Shown here in pieces: positions 1 through 12,740 of a stretch of 64,000 nucleotides of DNA. A model generated the notes under the pieces. The model did not search any database. It was not told where the DNA came from and worked only from the letters and a program-made list of their open reading frames with translations. Positions within the stretch are counted from its first letter, which is position 1. Each line of letters opens with the position of its first letter. The stretch comes from Heterohyrax brucei. Its lineage: Eukaryota > Chordata > Mammalia > Hyracoidea > Procaviidae. The position numbers were made by a program, and so were the translations under genes. Location: positions 62,154,001 to 62,218,000 of the forward strand of contig CM053158.1 of NCBI GenBank assembly GCA_028571685.1, written 5' to 3'.

Positions 1-2775
1 GTTGAGTAGTACTGGTATAAGCTATTTTCTTAAATGTTTGGTAGGATTCTCTGATGAAACAATTTGGGCCAGGGCTTTTTTGACTGGGAGTTTTTTAAAT
101 ATTACATTTTCAGTCTCTTTTTTGTCGGTCTGTTCAGATTTTTAGCATTTTGTGTTAGCAGGTGGTGTGTTTGCAGAAGTTTTTCATTTTCTGTAGGTTT
201 TCATATTCATTGGAGTATAACCCATGCAAAAACCAAAACTGTTGCCATTGAATCCATTTGAAATTGTAGCAACCCTATAGGACAGAATAGAACTATGCTG
301 TAGTGTTTCCAAGCAGCTCCTGATGGGTTTGAACTGTTGGCCTTTCGGTTAGCGGCTGTAACACTTAACCAACTATGCCACCCCACCAAGGTTTCCAAAC
401 CTGGTAATACTATAGCATTATTGCTATTTTCTGATTTTGGTCGTTGTGTTATAATACTCTGTTAAGGTCCTTTTTATTTCACTTGTGTCTTGTTATAATG
501 GCTCCTGTTTCATTTCTTATTTTGGGTTATTTATGTCCTTTTCTGTTTTTCTTTTGTCAGTTTGGCCAGTGGTTTCCTGATTTTGTGGATCCTTTAAAAG
601 AACCAACTTTGGGTCTTTTTGATACTTTCTATTATTTTTCTATTCTCCCTTTTATTTCTGCTCTGATCTTTGTCATTTTCTCTCTTCTGGTAGCTGGGGG
701 CATCTTCTGCTGTTCTCAGTTCAAGTTGTATAGCTAGTGTCCTTTTCCCGTTTCTTCATTTTTGTTCCTTCTTGTTTGACGGGGGCATTTCTTGTTATAA
801 GTTGACCTCTGAGAACAGCCTTTGCTGTGTCCTGAAGGTTTTGGCATCATATGTTTTCATTCTTGTTTGATTCTGGGAATTTTTTGATTCCTTCTCGGAT
901 TTCTTCTGTTATTCTTCCTCCCATTTTTTTTTTTTTAAGCAGGATGTCATTTAGTTTCCATGCCTCTTTGATTTTTTTTTAATCTTACTCTTACTGTTAT
1001 TGATTTCTACTTTGATGGTGTTCTGATCAGACAAGATCATTTTGTATTAGTTATTTGGACTTCACTGAGGACTGCTTTGTGGCCTAAGATGTGATATAAT
1101 TTGGAGAATGTTCCATGTGTGTTGGAAAAAATGCATACTTTGCTATTGCTGGGGAGAGTGTTTTGTATGTGTCTGTAAGGTCAAGTTGGCTGATTGTAGC
1201 CTTTATATCTTCTGTGTCTTTGTTGAGTTTCTTTCTAGATGTTTTGTTCTTTACTGAAAGTGGTATATTGAAGTCTCCTACTGTTATTGTGGAACTGTCA
1301 ATTTCTGTTTTCACTGCTGTTAGAGTTTTATATATTTTGGAGTCCTGTGATTGGGTGCATAGATATTTGTTATGGTTATGTCTTTATGATGGATTGTCCA
1401 TTTAATCATTATAAAATAACCTTCGTTGCATTTTATGATGGTTTTTGTTTTAAAATCTGCTTTATTTTTATATTAGGTTAACATTGCCATTCCTGCTTCT
1501 TTTTCGTAGCTATTTGCTTGATGTATTTTTTCCTATTCTTTGATATTTAACAAATTTATGTCTTTGTTTCCAAAGTTTGTCTTTTGGAGATAGTATATTG
1601 ATGAATCCTGTTTTTTAATCCATTGTGTCACTCTTTGTCACTTTATGGGTACGTGTACATCTGCATGCAGTGTAATTATTCACAGCTATGAGTTTATTGC
1701 TGTCATTTTGTAGTGCTGACATATTCTTTGTACCTCTTACCTTCTTGTGCCGAATTCCTTTTGGTAGTGGAGTTCTTTTTCATTTCTTTTGTTTTTATTG
1801 AGACTATGGTTTTCTTCTTGATTTTGATGAGTAGATTTGTTAATTTCTTTGTGGATACCTTGAACTCTTCCCTTACATTCCTTGGTTTGAACCAACATAG
1901 TATTACTTGGTTATTGCATTGACTTCCTCTCCATAAGAAAGTTTTATACCTGTACCATTTATTCCCTTTTCTTTTTCTTTTTTTCTGACATTATTGTTAT
2001 TTACAGATTAACCTCTCTTTTTCCCTTTTGTAATACTTTTGGTTTTGGATAGTGCTTGAGAATTAATTACCTAAGTTTGTATCTGGCTGGTGCAATCTTG
2101 CATCCTTGATTTAGGTTGTGGTATGATGTTGTGTATTGTCAGACTGAGGTATTCCCTTTAATGATTCTTGTAAGGAGTGTAGGGGCTAAGAGAGTATATA
2201 TCACTGGTTGCTGGGTGCTTTGTCTCCTGATGGGAGCTCTGAAGCTGCCTTTCTGTATTCCCTGTCTGCTCATCTTCATTGTGGGTGGAGCAAATCCAGG
2301 AAGTGGGATACTGCACAGAAAGCCATTGTGAAGCTGCTGTGGCCAGCCAAAAAGCAGTAGAGGGAGAACAGCAAGGAGAACATGGGGGAAGCGGTAGGTA
2401 GGTAAGGGATGAGGAAACATGTATTGCTGGTTACTAGGTGCTCTGTCTCCTACTGGGGGGTTTTTAAGGCTGTTTTCTCATATGCCCTCTCCACTAGTTT
2501 CCAGCAGGAGTCCAGTGTGACAAATCTGTGCTACTTTAGCTTACAGGGGACTTCTGTATGTATCTTTTCACTCTCTGTTCTCTCATCAGTTTCTTACTCC
2601 ATATATGCTTGGCTGAATTCTTTACCTCTTCATTTGACACTTTGAGTTCCAGGATTGATGTTTGGCTCTGTTTTACGTAGTTTTTCAGATCTTTGCTGTG
2701 GAGGGGTGGTGTGGTGCTTCTGTCTACGTTGACATGTGGGCCAGAAATCTCACGGTTTGTCAGTTTTATTACCTA
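1..2775 (-). mobile_element. L1 LINE (copy A), truncated by window start
   Basis: Read on the minus strand, this is the ORF2 reverse transcriptase N-part, then the endonuclease part (1084-1314, containing VGDFN as in the L1 endonuclease 'VGDFNTPLS'), the ORF1/ORF2 spacer, only a remnant of ORF1, and a 5' untranslated region (2190-2770). Many frame breaks make it dead. ORF1 is nearly missing: the spacer passes into 5'UTR-like sequence around 2170-2190. The 2200-2640 segment resembles 8310-8520 of copy B, so the two belong to one subfamily. The 5' edge is placed at ~2755-2775 by analogy with copy B. A SINE interrupts it near the left end. Confidence 0.85.
226..397 (-). mobile_element. AfroSINE, minus
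   Basis: The reverse complement of a tRNA-derived afrotherian SINE. The tail side reads 'ctgttgccattgaatcc...', and the tRNA-like head side ends '...ccaccaaggtttcc'. It is inserted in L1 copy A. Confidence 0.85.
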
Positions 2776-2952
2776 TACAAGAGTCAACTTTGTGTTTAAT
2801 CAGTTTTCTCTGTGTTTTTGTTTTCAGTTTAATTAGTTACTGCTTATATCTTTCTTCTTACTTTGGGTTTATTTTTGCTTTTTCTGGGATCCTGAGAAGG
2901 AAATCTAGATTACTGAGACTTTTTTGTAATATAAGCATTAGTGCTTGCATTG
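2776..2952 (-). mobile_element. Ancient L1 ORF2 fragment, left part
   Basis: The text 'agtttaattagttactgcttat' through 'ataagcattagtgcttgcat' is what old mammalian L1 ORF2 looks like in reverse complement. It stops where an LTR begins at 2953. The matching continuation of the same old L1 appears at 8621, so the 5.7 kb between are later insertions. Confidence 0.6.
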
Positions 2953-3078
2953 TGTCTTAGGTGTCTAGTGCTGCTATCACAGAAAGTCACAAGTAGATGG
3001 CTTCAACAAAAAGAAATTTACTGTCTCAGTCTGGTGGGCTATAAGTTTAAATTTGTGACATCAACTCCAGGAGAAGGC
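2953..3078 (-). mobile_element. MaLR-type LTR fragment, minus
   Basis: Begins 'tgtcttaggtgtctagtgctgct' and continues with the 'cacaagtagatggcttcaacaa' text shared by the other minus-strand LTRs here. It is cut off after ~125 bp by the L1 on the plus strand. Confidence 0.75.
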
Positions 3079-5548
3079 AAAAAAGAAAACCAAGGAAACG
3101 ATGGCATTTCTAATAGCCTCTAAAAATATAAAATACTTAAGAATTAAACTCTAACTAGGGATGTAAAAGATCCATATAAAGGAAACTACAAAACACTACT
3201 GCAAAAAACTGTAACAGACTTATGTAAATGGAAAAACATATTACTGTCATGGATAAGTAGACTTAACATTGTGAAGATGTCATTTCTACCCAAAGCAATC
3301 TATAGATACAATACAATCCTAATTCAGATACCATCACCATTTTTTAAAGAGATGGAATAAGTTATTATTAACTTGATATGGAAAGAGAAGAGGCCCCAGA
3401 TAAAGGAAAGCATACTGAAGAAGAAGAGTAATGTAGGAGGACTTGCACTGCCTGACCCCAGAAACTGCTATATAGCTGTGATACTCAAAACAGTCTGCTA
3501 CTGCTACAGTGACAGATACACTGGCTAATGTAACAGAATTGAGAACTCAGATATAAATCCATCCACCTGATCTTTGATGAAAGCTCAAAAAGTACAACAA
3601 ATGAGGAAAAGATAGTCTTTTTCACCAATAGTGTTGACAAAACTAGATGTCTATTTGTAGGTAAAAATGAGACAGGAACCATACCTAACACCATACACAC
3701 ACACACTCACACAGACCCAAATTAAAAATGGATCAAACAGCTAAATATAAACCAACAAATGGTAAAGATTATAGATAAAAGTAGAGTGTATGCTAGAGGC
3801 TGTAGTATAGGCATTAACAGGATACAAACCATAACTAACAATACACAAGCACCAGAAGATAAGGCATATACTGGGAACTTCTAAAAATTAAATGCTTACG
3901 CGCATCAAAAGATTTTACCTAAACAGCGAGTGGAGAGCCTACAGACTGGGAAAAACTTGAGGGGTGTGATAAATCCAACAGAAGTCTGATTTCCAAAGTC
4001 TACCAGCAAATCCAACATTTCTACAAAAAAAATAATCCAGTTAAAAAATGGACAAAGGGTATGAACAGACATTTTACTAAAAAAAATATTCAAGTAGCTA
4101 ACATATACTTGAGGAAATGCTCACAATCAGTAGCCGTTAGAGAAATGCAAATCAAAGCCACAATGAGCTACCATCTTACCACAGCATTACTGGCTCAAAC
4201 CAAAAAAACAGAAAATAACAAATGTTAAAGACAATACAGGGAGACTGGAACTCTTATGTACTACTAGTGGGAATGCAAAATGGTATAACCATTTTCGAAG
4301 AGAATATGGTGCTTCCTTAAAAAGCTAGAGATACAAATACTGTATAATCCAGCAGTCCCATTCATAGGACTATATCAGAGACATAAGAGCCATCTCAAGA
4401 GTAGACATTTCTATACTAATGTTCATTGCAGCGTTACTCGTAATAGCAAAAGGATGGAAGCAACCCGTGAATAGGTACACTATGGTACATACACACAGTA
4501 GAGTACTATGCAGAACAAAGAATGATGATGAATCTATGAAGCATCTCACAATGTGAGTCAATTTGGAAGGCATTGTGCTGAGTTAAATGAGTTAACTACA
4601 AAAGGGCAGATATGAAACTACCACTGTAAAAACTCATGAAAAGATACAATCTTTTATGGTTACAAGAGGAAGGATTGAGAGGGAAAAACACTAAATAGAC
4701 AATAGGTAAGTGGTAACTTTGGTGAAGGGTAAGACAGTAGATAGTATTGGGGAAGCCAGCACATCTTGTTCAAGGCAAGGTCATAGAAGCTCCTTAGACA
4801 AAACCAAACTCCCTGAAACCGAATTACTGGACTAAGGACTGTGGGGACCATGGTCTGCAGGAGCATCTGGCTCAGCTGACATAACATAGTTTATAAAGAA
4901 AATGTTTATGTTCTGTTTTGGTGAGTAGCATCTGAGGTCTTGAAAGCTTGTGAACAGCCATCTGGGAAACTCTGTCTGTCTCATCCCATCTGGAGCAAGG
5001 GAGAAGGAAGAGAACCAAAGGGAAAGATTAAAGGACTATTGGACCATGACTGCTATAGCCTCCACCAGCCTTAGTTAGCCATAACTAGATGGGGCCTGGC
5101 TGCTACCACTCTGAAAGGGATCACAGTAGAATCTTGGGCAGGGCTAGAGATAAACACAAAATTCTAACTTACAGGAAAAGGCAAGACTTTCATTTGTCTG
5201 ATGGAGACTGTAGAAATCTTGAGACTATGGCCCCTAGACACCATTTTAGCACAGTAATGCAGTAACTCCTGAGGTTCATCATTTAGCCAAAGGTTAGACA
5301 GACCTACTAAACAAAACAAGATTAAATGGGCACATCAGCCCAAGGGCAAGGACAAGAAGGCAGGAAAGAATAGGAAAACTGGTAATGGGAAATCCAGGGT
5401 CCACAAGGGAAGAGTGTTGATATGTTTTGGGAATGGCAACCGATGTCACAATACATTATGTGTATTAATTGTTTAACAAGAAGCTGCTTTGCTCTGTAAA
5501 CCTTCATGTGGAGTATAAGAAAAAATAAAACAAAACAAAAAAAAAACT
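3079..5548 (+). mobile_element. L1 LINE (copy C), 5'-truncated, plus strand
   Basis: This copy carries the C-terminal third of ORF2 and the 3' untranslated region in the sense direction. The ORF2 text around 3240-3360 translates like 'MSFLPKAIYRYN' and is broken by stops and frameshifts. The 3' region (4640-5520) is the reverse complement of the 3' regions of the minus-strand L1s. It ends in an A-rich tail (5518-5546). Confidence 0.85.
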
Positions 5549-5602
5549 ATAGCTCTAAACCAGAAAATAGAATGTATCAAAATGTGTGAGACGCAGTTAA
5601 TG

Positions 5603-6060
5603 TGTCATGGATTGAATTATGCAAGCCCCGTCTCCTCCCCCAGCCAGATGTTTACAGCAGTTTGATTGGGCATTATTCCCAGTATTGTGAGATTGTCCTC
5701 TATTTTATGATTCTAATTTTCATATATATTGTAAATCCTAATCTCTGCTTGTAGTTAATGGGGCAACTGGACTAGTTAAAGAGGATTTGGGTGGGACTGT
5801 AACACCCTTGCTAAGGTTACATCCCTGATCCAATGTGAAGGGAGTTTCACTGAGGTGTGGCTTGTACCAGCTTTTATGTTTCAAGAGATGAAAGGGAAGT
5901 GAGCTGACAGTTTGGGACCTTGTACCATTAAGAAAGCAGAGCTGGGAGGAGAGTGCATCCTTTGGAGTTGAGGTTCCTGGACTGAGATGCTTCCAGACCA
6001 AAGGGAGACAATCAGTCTCTTTGTCCCCAGTCAGGCAAGGACCTTCCTAAAGAACCAACA
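5603..6060 (+). mobile_element. MaLR-type LTR, partial, plus strand
   Basis: Starts with the family's 'tgtcatggattgaatt' and keeps the downstream order (aaaggggagtt..., 'gagtgcatcc', 'gagatgc'), but lacks a recognisable 3' end. It appears to be an older or different subfamily from the LTRs at 35.6-37.6 kb. Confidence 0.6.
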
Positions 6061-6074
6061 GAGATTAGTTAGTA

Positions 6075-8620
6075 CTTTTACTCCTGCTGTTGCTTGATAC
6101 ATGTTTTCCATCCTTTGCTATTTAATAAGTTCATGTCTTTGTTCCTAAGGTGTATTTGTATATTTTAAGATAGTGTGTTGATGGGTCCTGTTTTTTTTAA
6201 AATCTGTTCTGTCACTGGCTGTCTTTTTAGGGATGAATTTAGACCATTTACATTCAGTGTAGTTATTGATAGTTGTGAGTTTATTGCTGTTGCTTTGTAG
6301 TGCTTTTTATTGTAGTGCTAGCATTTTCTTTGTTACTCGTCTGTGCTAAATTTCTTTTGTTTGTGTATTTTTTTAGCTTCTTTGATTTTTGTAGGTTTTG
6401 TTTTTACTGAGGCTTTGTGTTTTTATTTTGATGTGTAGCTTTAATTTTGTGTTTACCTTGAAGTTGCTCCTGTCTTCTTAAGTTTGAGTCAGTGTTTTAT
6501 TACTTAATGTCACGTGGAACTTCCTCTCCATTTTAAAGTTCAGTACCTTATTCTATATTCTCTCATTTATTGTTCTGTGCTGTTGTCATTTACAGATGAA
6601 CCTCTTAGATTCCCTGTTGTAAATCTTTTGGTTTAGTTTTACCCTTGAGAGTTCATTATCCCTTTAGTGTTCCTGACCACACTGCTATCTAGCCAGTACA
6701 TTCTTGTGTCATAGATTCAGGCTGTTGTCTTATGTTGTTGGTTCTGTAATGAAAGACTGACTTTAATAATTCTTGTAAGTTTGGTTTGGTTTTTACGCAT
6801 TCCCTTAATTTCTGTGTATTTGGAAATGTCCTAAATTTAGTATCATACTTGAATAAGAGTTTTGCAGGATATTATTCATGATTGGCTTTTTTATTTTTTT
6901 AATTTCAAAATTTTATATATGTCTTACCATTGCTTTCTAGCCTGCATGGTTTCTGTTGAGTAATTACAACTTAGTCTTATTGTTTCCCCTTTTTGTTTCT
7001 TTTTGTGTTTCTTGAGCAGCTGTCAGGATTCTTTCTTTGTCTTCAGGTTTAGTGAGGGTGATTGTGCTTTCCGTGTTTTTCTTTTGAGGTCTGTCCTATG
7101 TGGGGTTTGTTGCTATTCTTGGATGGTCACCTTTTCATGATTCATTGTATTAGGGAAGTTTTCTGTCAGCAATTCTTCAGTGATCATCTCTGTGTTTTCT
7201 ATTTTTTTCCTCTGTTCTGGAACTCTGATCACTGGCAGATTTTTGCTTTTGATTGTATCCTACCGTGTTCTTGGGATTTCTTCATTTTTCTTTGTTCTTT
7301 TTTTCTGAAAACAGTACCCAAAGATTTGTTTTCAGTTTTGTTCGTCTTAACTTATCTTATTGCAGACTTTTTCCTTAAACTTCTCAAGACACTGTCCATT
7401 TCTGAAATTGTGTGATCTTTTGAATTTCTAATTACTGTTTTGTTTTTTTTTAATGATTTTTGGTTTGTGTTTATTTTGGCATTTTATTACTATATTATTT
7501 TCCTGAATGATTTCATTGTTCTGTCTATCTTTTCCATGATTTTGTCTGTATAAAAGAGCACTGAGGGAATCTGCCATTGGAGTGTCACAGACCCAGAGAA
7601 GCTATGTGCCAGTGGCTTTGTCGCTAGGCAGTATGACACAGCCCATCAAGAAGGGGTAGAATCAGCGTATTTGGTTAAGGTGGAAGGAAAAAAGTAAAAG
7701 AAGGAACACAGAGGTAAGAAATTGGGAAAAAAGAAAAGAGAAAAGCTCACAAGGCCAGGTGGGCAAGGAGAAGGAAAGGAAAGAATGTAGAGAGAAGAAA
7801 CTAAGAAAAAATACCCTGAGGAAGCCCACTGGTGTGGTGGCACAGACCAAGGAAATGGGTCCCCAGCTGATTGGCACTACACAGCTTATCAAGAAGTAGG
7901 AGAGATGGCTTATGGTGTAAGGTTTTGGGGAGAAAGGAGAAGAAGGTAAACAGAGAGACAAGACACTGAGAAAAAGAAAAAGAAATGCTCCATGGGAGAC
8001 TGCTGGTGTGGCAGTGCAGATCAGGGAAGGGGCTCTCCAGCTGGGTGCTGTACAGCCGGTTTAGAAGGAGAAGAGGTGGCACATGGCACCAGGTGTTTGA
8101 GAGAAAGGAAAAGAAAGCAATGAGAGAAGAAACCAAAAGAAGCCAAGATAGCAACAGCAATAACAAAAAGGCACTTAAGGAGGTGACTGGTGTGGGCGGG
8201 GTGAATCCAAGCAGCAAGGAACCAGTGTTCCCCAGCTGAGGGACCATGGCTGCTGAAAAGTGGCAGAGCTTGAGGAGAGGGAAGAAAGATGAGGAGTGGG
8301 AAAGCTTGTGTCTCTGGTTACTGAGGGCTGTGCCTCCTGGGGGCTCTGTGAAGCTGCCTTCTTGTCTACCCTATCTGCTGTTCCTGGTGGCTGATGAGTC
8401 AAAGATGGTTTATCTGTCCCATGTTAGCTGATAGGTGACCTCCAGTCTGTAGCTCTTCTCATTTTCTGCTGTCTGTCAGTGTCTTACTCCATCTTTACCA
8501 CTTAATTTGTTGTTTAGGTTTTGAGGATTGGTGTTTATTTAACTTAGTTTTCATGTCTTTGCTGTGGAAGGATGGTGCTGTGATTCTGTCTACAGTGCCA
8601 TGTTGGCTCTGTCTCCCTCT
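6075..8620 (-). mobile_element. L1 LINE (copy B) with 5' region and tandem units
   Basis: On the minus strand this is the start of ORF2, the inter-ORF spacer, ORF1 (about 6760-7560, heavily decayed; C-terminal domain text near 6780-6900) and a 5' untranslated region to ~8620. The region 6088-6350 matches copy A at 1510-1730. The 5' end 'tctacagtgccatgttggctc' is a decayed form of the L1 'gccatcttggctc' end. The 5' region holds repeated ~180-bp units, listed separately. Confidence 0.8.
7568..8300 (-). repeat. Tandem promoter-like units in L1 copy B 5' region
   Basis: Four degenerate head-to-tail units start near 7568, 7819, 7988 and 8180. Each begins with a 'gccca/gact-(c)tggtgtgg' block with 'cacagacca', followed by 'cagctgg...' and 'cagc.tatcaagaag', and ends in an A/G-rich stretch. 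Units are ~170-250 bp. The arrangement resembles the promoter monomers of rodent L1s. Divergence between units is high. Confidence 0.6.
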
Positions 8621-9123
8621 ATTTTCATTTTTATTCAGTTTAATACATTTTTAATGAGATTTTTCTCTTCGATGTTTGGGCTATTTAAAAGTGTATAGTT
8701 TAGTTTTATAGTTTGGGAGGAATTTTCCTATTTAGAGTTCTGTTATCATTTTAATGTTTAGTCCATTGTGGTTAGAGACCATGTTTGTTGAGGATTGTTT
8801 TATGGCCCAGGAAATTACTTATTTTAGCTTAAATTTTGTGGGTACTTAAAAAACTGTCTGTATTCTGTTGTTTGATAGAGTGTTCTGTGAACGTTGGTAA
8901 GATCTCTGTGTTGAATTCTATGTTTTTGCTGATTTTCTGTGTAATTCTGTTAGCTGTAAGAGAGAATGTTGACGACTCCAACTGAAATTGTGGATTTGCT
9001 TATTTCTCCTATCAGTTTTTGCGTCTCATCTTCACAACTCTTGTTTGGTGTATACACATTTGAGATTGCCGAGTCTTACTGACCAATCAGTCCTTTTAAT
9101 GTTATGTAATGTCCTTTTATGTC
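8621..9123 (-). mobile_element. Ancient L1 ORF2 fragment, right part
   Basis: Contains 'tttagtccattgtggttagaga', 'gttttatggccca' and 'aatttgtggatttgcttatttctcc', the characteristic reverse complement of the endonuclease region of old mammalian L1s. It continues the fragment at 2776-2952 and is interrupted again at 9124 by a MaLR element. Confidence 0.75.
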
Positions 9124-10923
9124 TGTCTTAGTCATACAGTAGTGTGGTAACAGAAATACCATAGGTGGATGGCTTTAACAAGGAGTTTATTCTCATAGTC
9201 CAGTAGGCTAGAAGTCTGAAATCAGGGAATCAGCTCCAGGGGAAGGCTTTCTCTTTCTCTCTACTCTGGCAGAAGGTCTTTGTGCTACATCAGTCTTCTC
9301 TTGGTCTGAGAGCATCTCAGCCCAGGGCCACAGGTCCAAGGACACACTGTTCTCCTGGCACTAGGTTCTTGGTGGTACAGGTTGTTCTTTCTCTGCTGGT
9401 TTCTGTCTTTTATATAACAAAAGAGATTGATTTAAAATATAGTCTAATCTTGTAGATTGAGTCCTACCTTGTTAACGTAACTGCCTGTTATCCTGCCTCA
9501 GTAACATCATGAAGGTAGGATTTACAACACACAGAAAAGTCACACAGATGATAAAATAGTAGACAATCATACATTACTGGGAATCATGGCCTTCCCAATT
9601 TGACACACATTTTTGGGGGGCAGTTTTAATCCATGACATTTTACCCTTTGCATCCCCCACGTTCACCCCATTGCATCATAGCAAAAGCCTTAAATTATCT
9701 CTGTCTTCAAAGTCTCAAAGTTCCTCTTCATCTGTGAAATCAGAAATACAAGTTATCTGTTTCTAAAATACAGTGGTAGAACAGACACAAGCTAGACATT
9801 TTGTTACAGATGGGAGAAATTGGAGGGAAAGAAGAGATAGCAGGCACCAAGAAAGTCGGCTTGGGGCTTCAGCCTGCCTTCCAGGCCCACTGGAACTGCA
9901 GCTCTACTCCTTTGGCTGTGGGCATCCCGTTCCCTTTGTCCATCTAAGTGGCATCTCCACCCTTTGAGACTGAGGCAGCTCTGCTTTCTATGTTCTTTCT
10001 CTTTTCAGCTTTCACTTCCGGTGTTTCTCCTCTCTTCAGCTTCTGCTTCCTGTGTTTCTTGGCCTCTCATCCCCCAAGTCTGCCCTGCTAGGTCAAGTGT
10101 TCCAGAGTTCTTTAGCTCCAGAGATAATTGCCTGGGGGTATTCAGCTCTTTTACTCTGTGGGTCAGCAAGCCTGTCTTCACTGATAAGTGCCTGAAGGTC
10201 TCTAGCTCTGCGGGTCTTCTCCAGCACTGCCTCATGCTGGTCTCCTGGTCTGCTGCTGCCATTTCTCTGTTGCTGCTTCTTGCCATCCACACTTCCTTTT
10301 GAGTCCCCAGAAGAATGGTCTTTGACATCCATAATTCTACAAACATTCTCTTCAAGGCAATATAAGCTTTTATCAGTAGGCATTTCAACACTCTTACAGC
10401 TTCTACCCAATCACAGTTTCAGAACTGCTTCCACATTGTAGACATTTGTTGGAGTAGCACCCCACTATCTTGATACCAATTTCTGTGTATCTAGGGCTGC
10501 TATAACAAATATCACAAGTAGTTGGCTAGAAGTCTAATTTCAAGGTGCCAGTGCCACGGGAAGCCTTTTTCAATCTGTGAGCTCTAGGGTACAGTCCCTG
10601 TCTTCAGTCTTCCCTAGTCGAGGAACTAACTTCTCAGTGCCAGGCCCCCAGGTCTGAAGGATGTGCTGTTCTTCTGCTTCTGTTGGTACAAAGTGTCCTT
10701 ATCTCTCTGCTCACTTCCCTATTCTATGACTCAAGAGTGACTGACTTAAAATACCACCTAATCTTGTAGATTGAGTCCTGTCTCATTATTACAGTAGAGG
10801 AAAGAGTTGCATAGGAAAATCACCTCAGGTGATGAACTGGTGATAATGACCTACTAGTGGAAATCCTGGCCTAACCAAGTTGACACATATTTTTTGAGGA
10901 CCCACCCAGTTCAATCTAGGGCA
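9124..10923 (-). mobile_element. MaLR-type LTR retrotransposon, two LTRs, minus
   Basis: The LTRs lie at 9124-9638 and 10484-10923, with an 845-bp internal region between them. The left boundary 'tgtctta' and right boundary are each flanked by ATGTC (9119-9123 and 10924-10928), a 5-bp target duplication as expected for this ERVL-related class. The internal part has the MaLR-int style text ('accctttgcatccccca', 'caagttatctgtttc'). No sense coding capacity is evident, so it is non-autonomous. The first ~6 bases of the second LTR are rearranged and its end is mutated. Confidence 0.8.
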
Positions 10924-10924
10924 A

Positions 10925-11395
10925 TGTCTTGGTTGTCTAGTGCTGCTATGACAGAAATACCACAAGAGAATAGCTTTCACAAATGAAAATTCATTCTCTC
11001 ACAGTTTAGGAGGCAGGAAGTCCAGATTTCATTGTACCAGTTCTAGAATGCTTTCTCTCTGTCAACTCTCAGGGAAGGTCCTTGTCCTTAGTCTTCCTCT
11101 GGTCTGAGAGTTTCTCAGTACAGGGACTCTGGGCCCAAGTGATATGCTTTGCTTCCAACCGTTCTTGTCTCAGCTCAAGTCTCTCTTTTATATCTCAGAA
11201 GAGATTGGCGCAAGATACAAACTAATCTGGTTGATTTCAGTCTTGCCACGTTAACATCATAGAGGTTAGGATTCACAACACGGGCCAGCCATATCGTATC
11301 GCAAAATGTGGGACACTCACAATAATGGGAATCGTGGAGTAGCCACGTTGTCACCCATTTTAGGGGGGACTCAATTCAATCTGTAATTCTTGATG
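10925..11395 (-). mobile_element. Third MaLR-type LTR, minus, abutting the previous element
   Basis: Starts 'tgtcttggttgtctagtgctgc' and ends near 'caattcaatctgtaatt'. It overlaps the target duplication of the preceding element, so three same-strand LTRs lie within 2.3 kb. Confidence 0.75.
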
Positions 11396-12285
11396 GTAAG
11401 TATTGCTTTAAATTCTTGATATACTCAAGTTATGGCACGAATTCCACAATCTTTTTGACATTTTCTTTTTCCTTTTATTTTGACTTGGCAGTTTAATTCT
11501 AAATTCTTGCATAATTAAGTTTGATCTTATCCAGAGGATAATCTCTGTTATTTGCACTGGCACGTTGTATTAGCAGTTTTGAGGTCTACTGCAAGCTGTC
11601 TTACCAGTGGCCCTTGGGAAACCTAACGTGAGCATCAAAATTCTTTGTTGTGTCTGTCAGTGCACTTTGAGTGGGGTGATCAGTTTTCAGAAGTGGGTTT
11701 TATTCTGCAGTTGTTTTAGTCACATACCAATCAAGGTTTTCTAGCTCTTTCCAGGCTCCATAGTTCCAGGCTTGTTTCTGCTTCGTTTTCTAGACCCTCT
11801 TTAAGTTCAACACTAGAATATTACTTTACTCCTGTCTTCTGTAGAAGTCCAACCTTAGACTTCCGCCAACTTTTGTAATGTGAAATTTCCAGGATTTTAA
11901 ACATGTTAGGAAGTTGGACTGAAAAAAAATGAGCAGAGGGATTTCTGTCATGTATCTTTTTCTTTATATTTCATCAGGTCATTCCTTCAAGATTCCTCTC
12001 TTAGAAAGGACTTCAAATTTACACTTACCGTTATTACTCATTTAGCATAAATTAGGATTCCAGAAAATCTACTTTAAAAATAATTGTGTATGTATACTAA
12101 TTTGTTTTGGAATAATTTTCAAGGTAAATTGACAGCAAACTTAATAGCTTCCTGTTTGAGGAAATTCTACCACTTGGCTTGCTTCCACAGCTTTTCTTTT
12201 CGAAATGGTGCTGTAAGGGTAAATGAACTTGAGAGGCAATAGTGAATACTTCAGCTTACAAAAAAGTACAGCATTTAATTTTGTT
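11396..12285. other. Intron, nothing recognised
   Basis: AT-rich intronic sequence. I find no reading frame with homology, no clear repeat and no structured RNA. Confidence 0.5.
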
Positions 12286-12289
12286 TCCG

Positions 12290-12740
12290 TGGCTTTCATC
12301 CACCACTGGCAGTTCTACCTCCTACATATAACCAATGTTGATCTTTGCCTAATCATCTTATTTTTCAGAGTATGCATTAAATACACATATGACTCTTCAG
12401 GTTTACTAAAGTGGAGTCATATTGTGCATATTATTCTGAGAGGCTACTTAGTAGCTCTTTCTGTGGATTGATATACTTTATTTAACTAATCCCCAATTTT
12501 AGATCCCTTAACTTTTTCCTCCTTTAGTTGCTGTTAGTTAGTTCCACAAAGGATATCCTTGTATCTCTGTGTGTGTGCACGCATGTGTGCACACACATGC
12601 TCATGTTTTTATTTACTCTGATTATGTCTTTAGGAGGAATTTGTAAAAGTGGAATTGTGTGTATGCACATGCTTGTGTTTTTATTTATTCTGATTATTTT
12701 TTTAGGATGAATTTTTAAAAGCGGAATTCCTGGCTAAATG
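12290..12740. mobile_element. Old L1-like fragment with internal duplication
   Basis: Phrases such as 'gtggagtcatattgtgcatatt' and 'aaagtggaattgtgtg' resemble the 3' part of old mammalian L1s. A ~70-bp segment is tandemly repeated (about 12590-12656 and 12662-12728), containing 'ttttatttactctgattat' and its variant. Confidence 0.5.
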
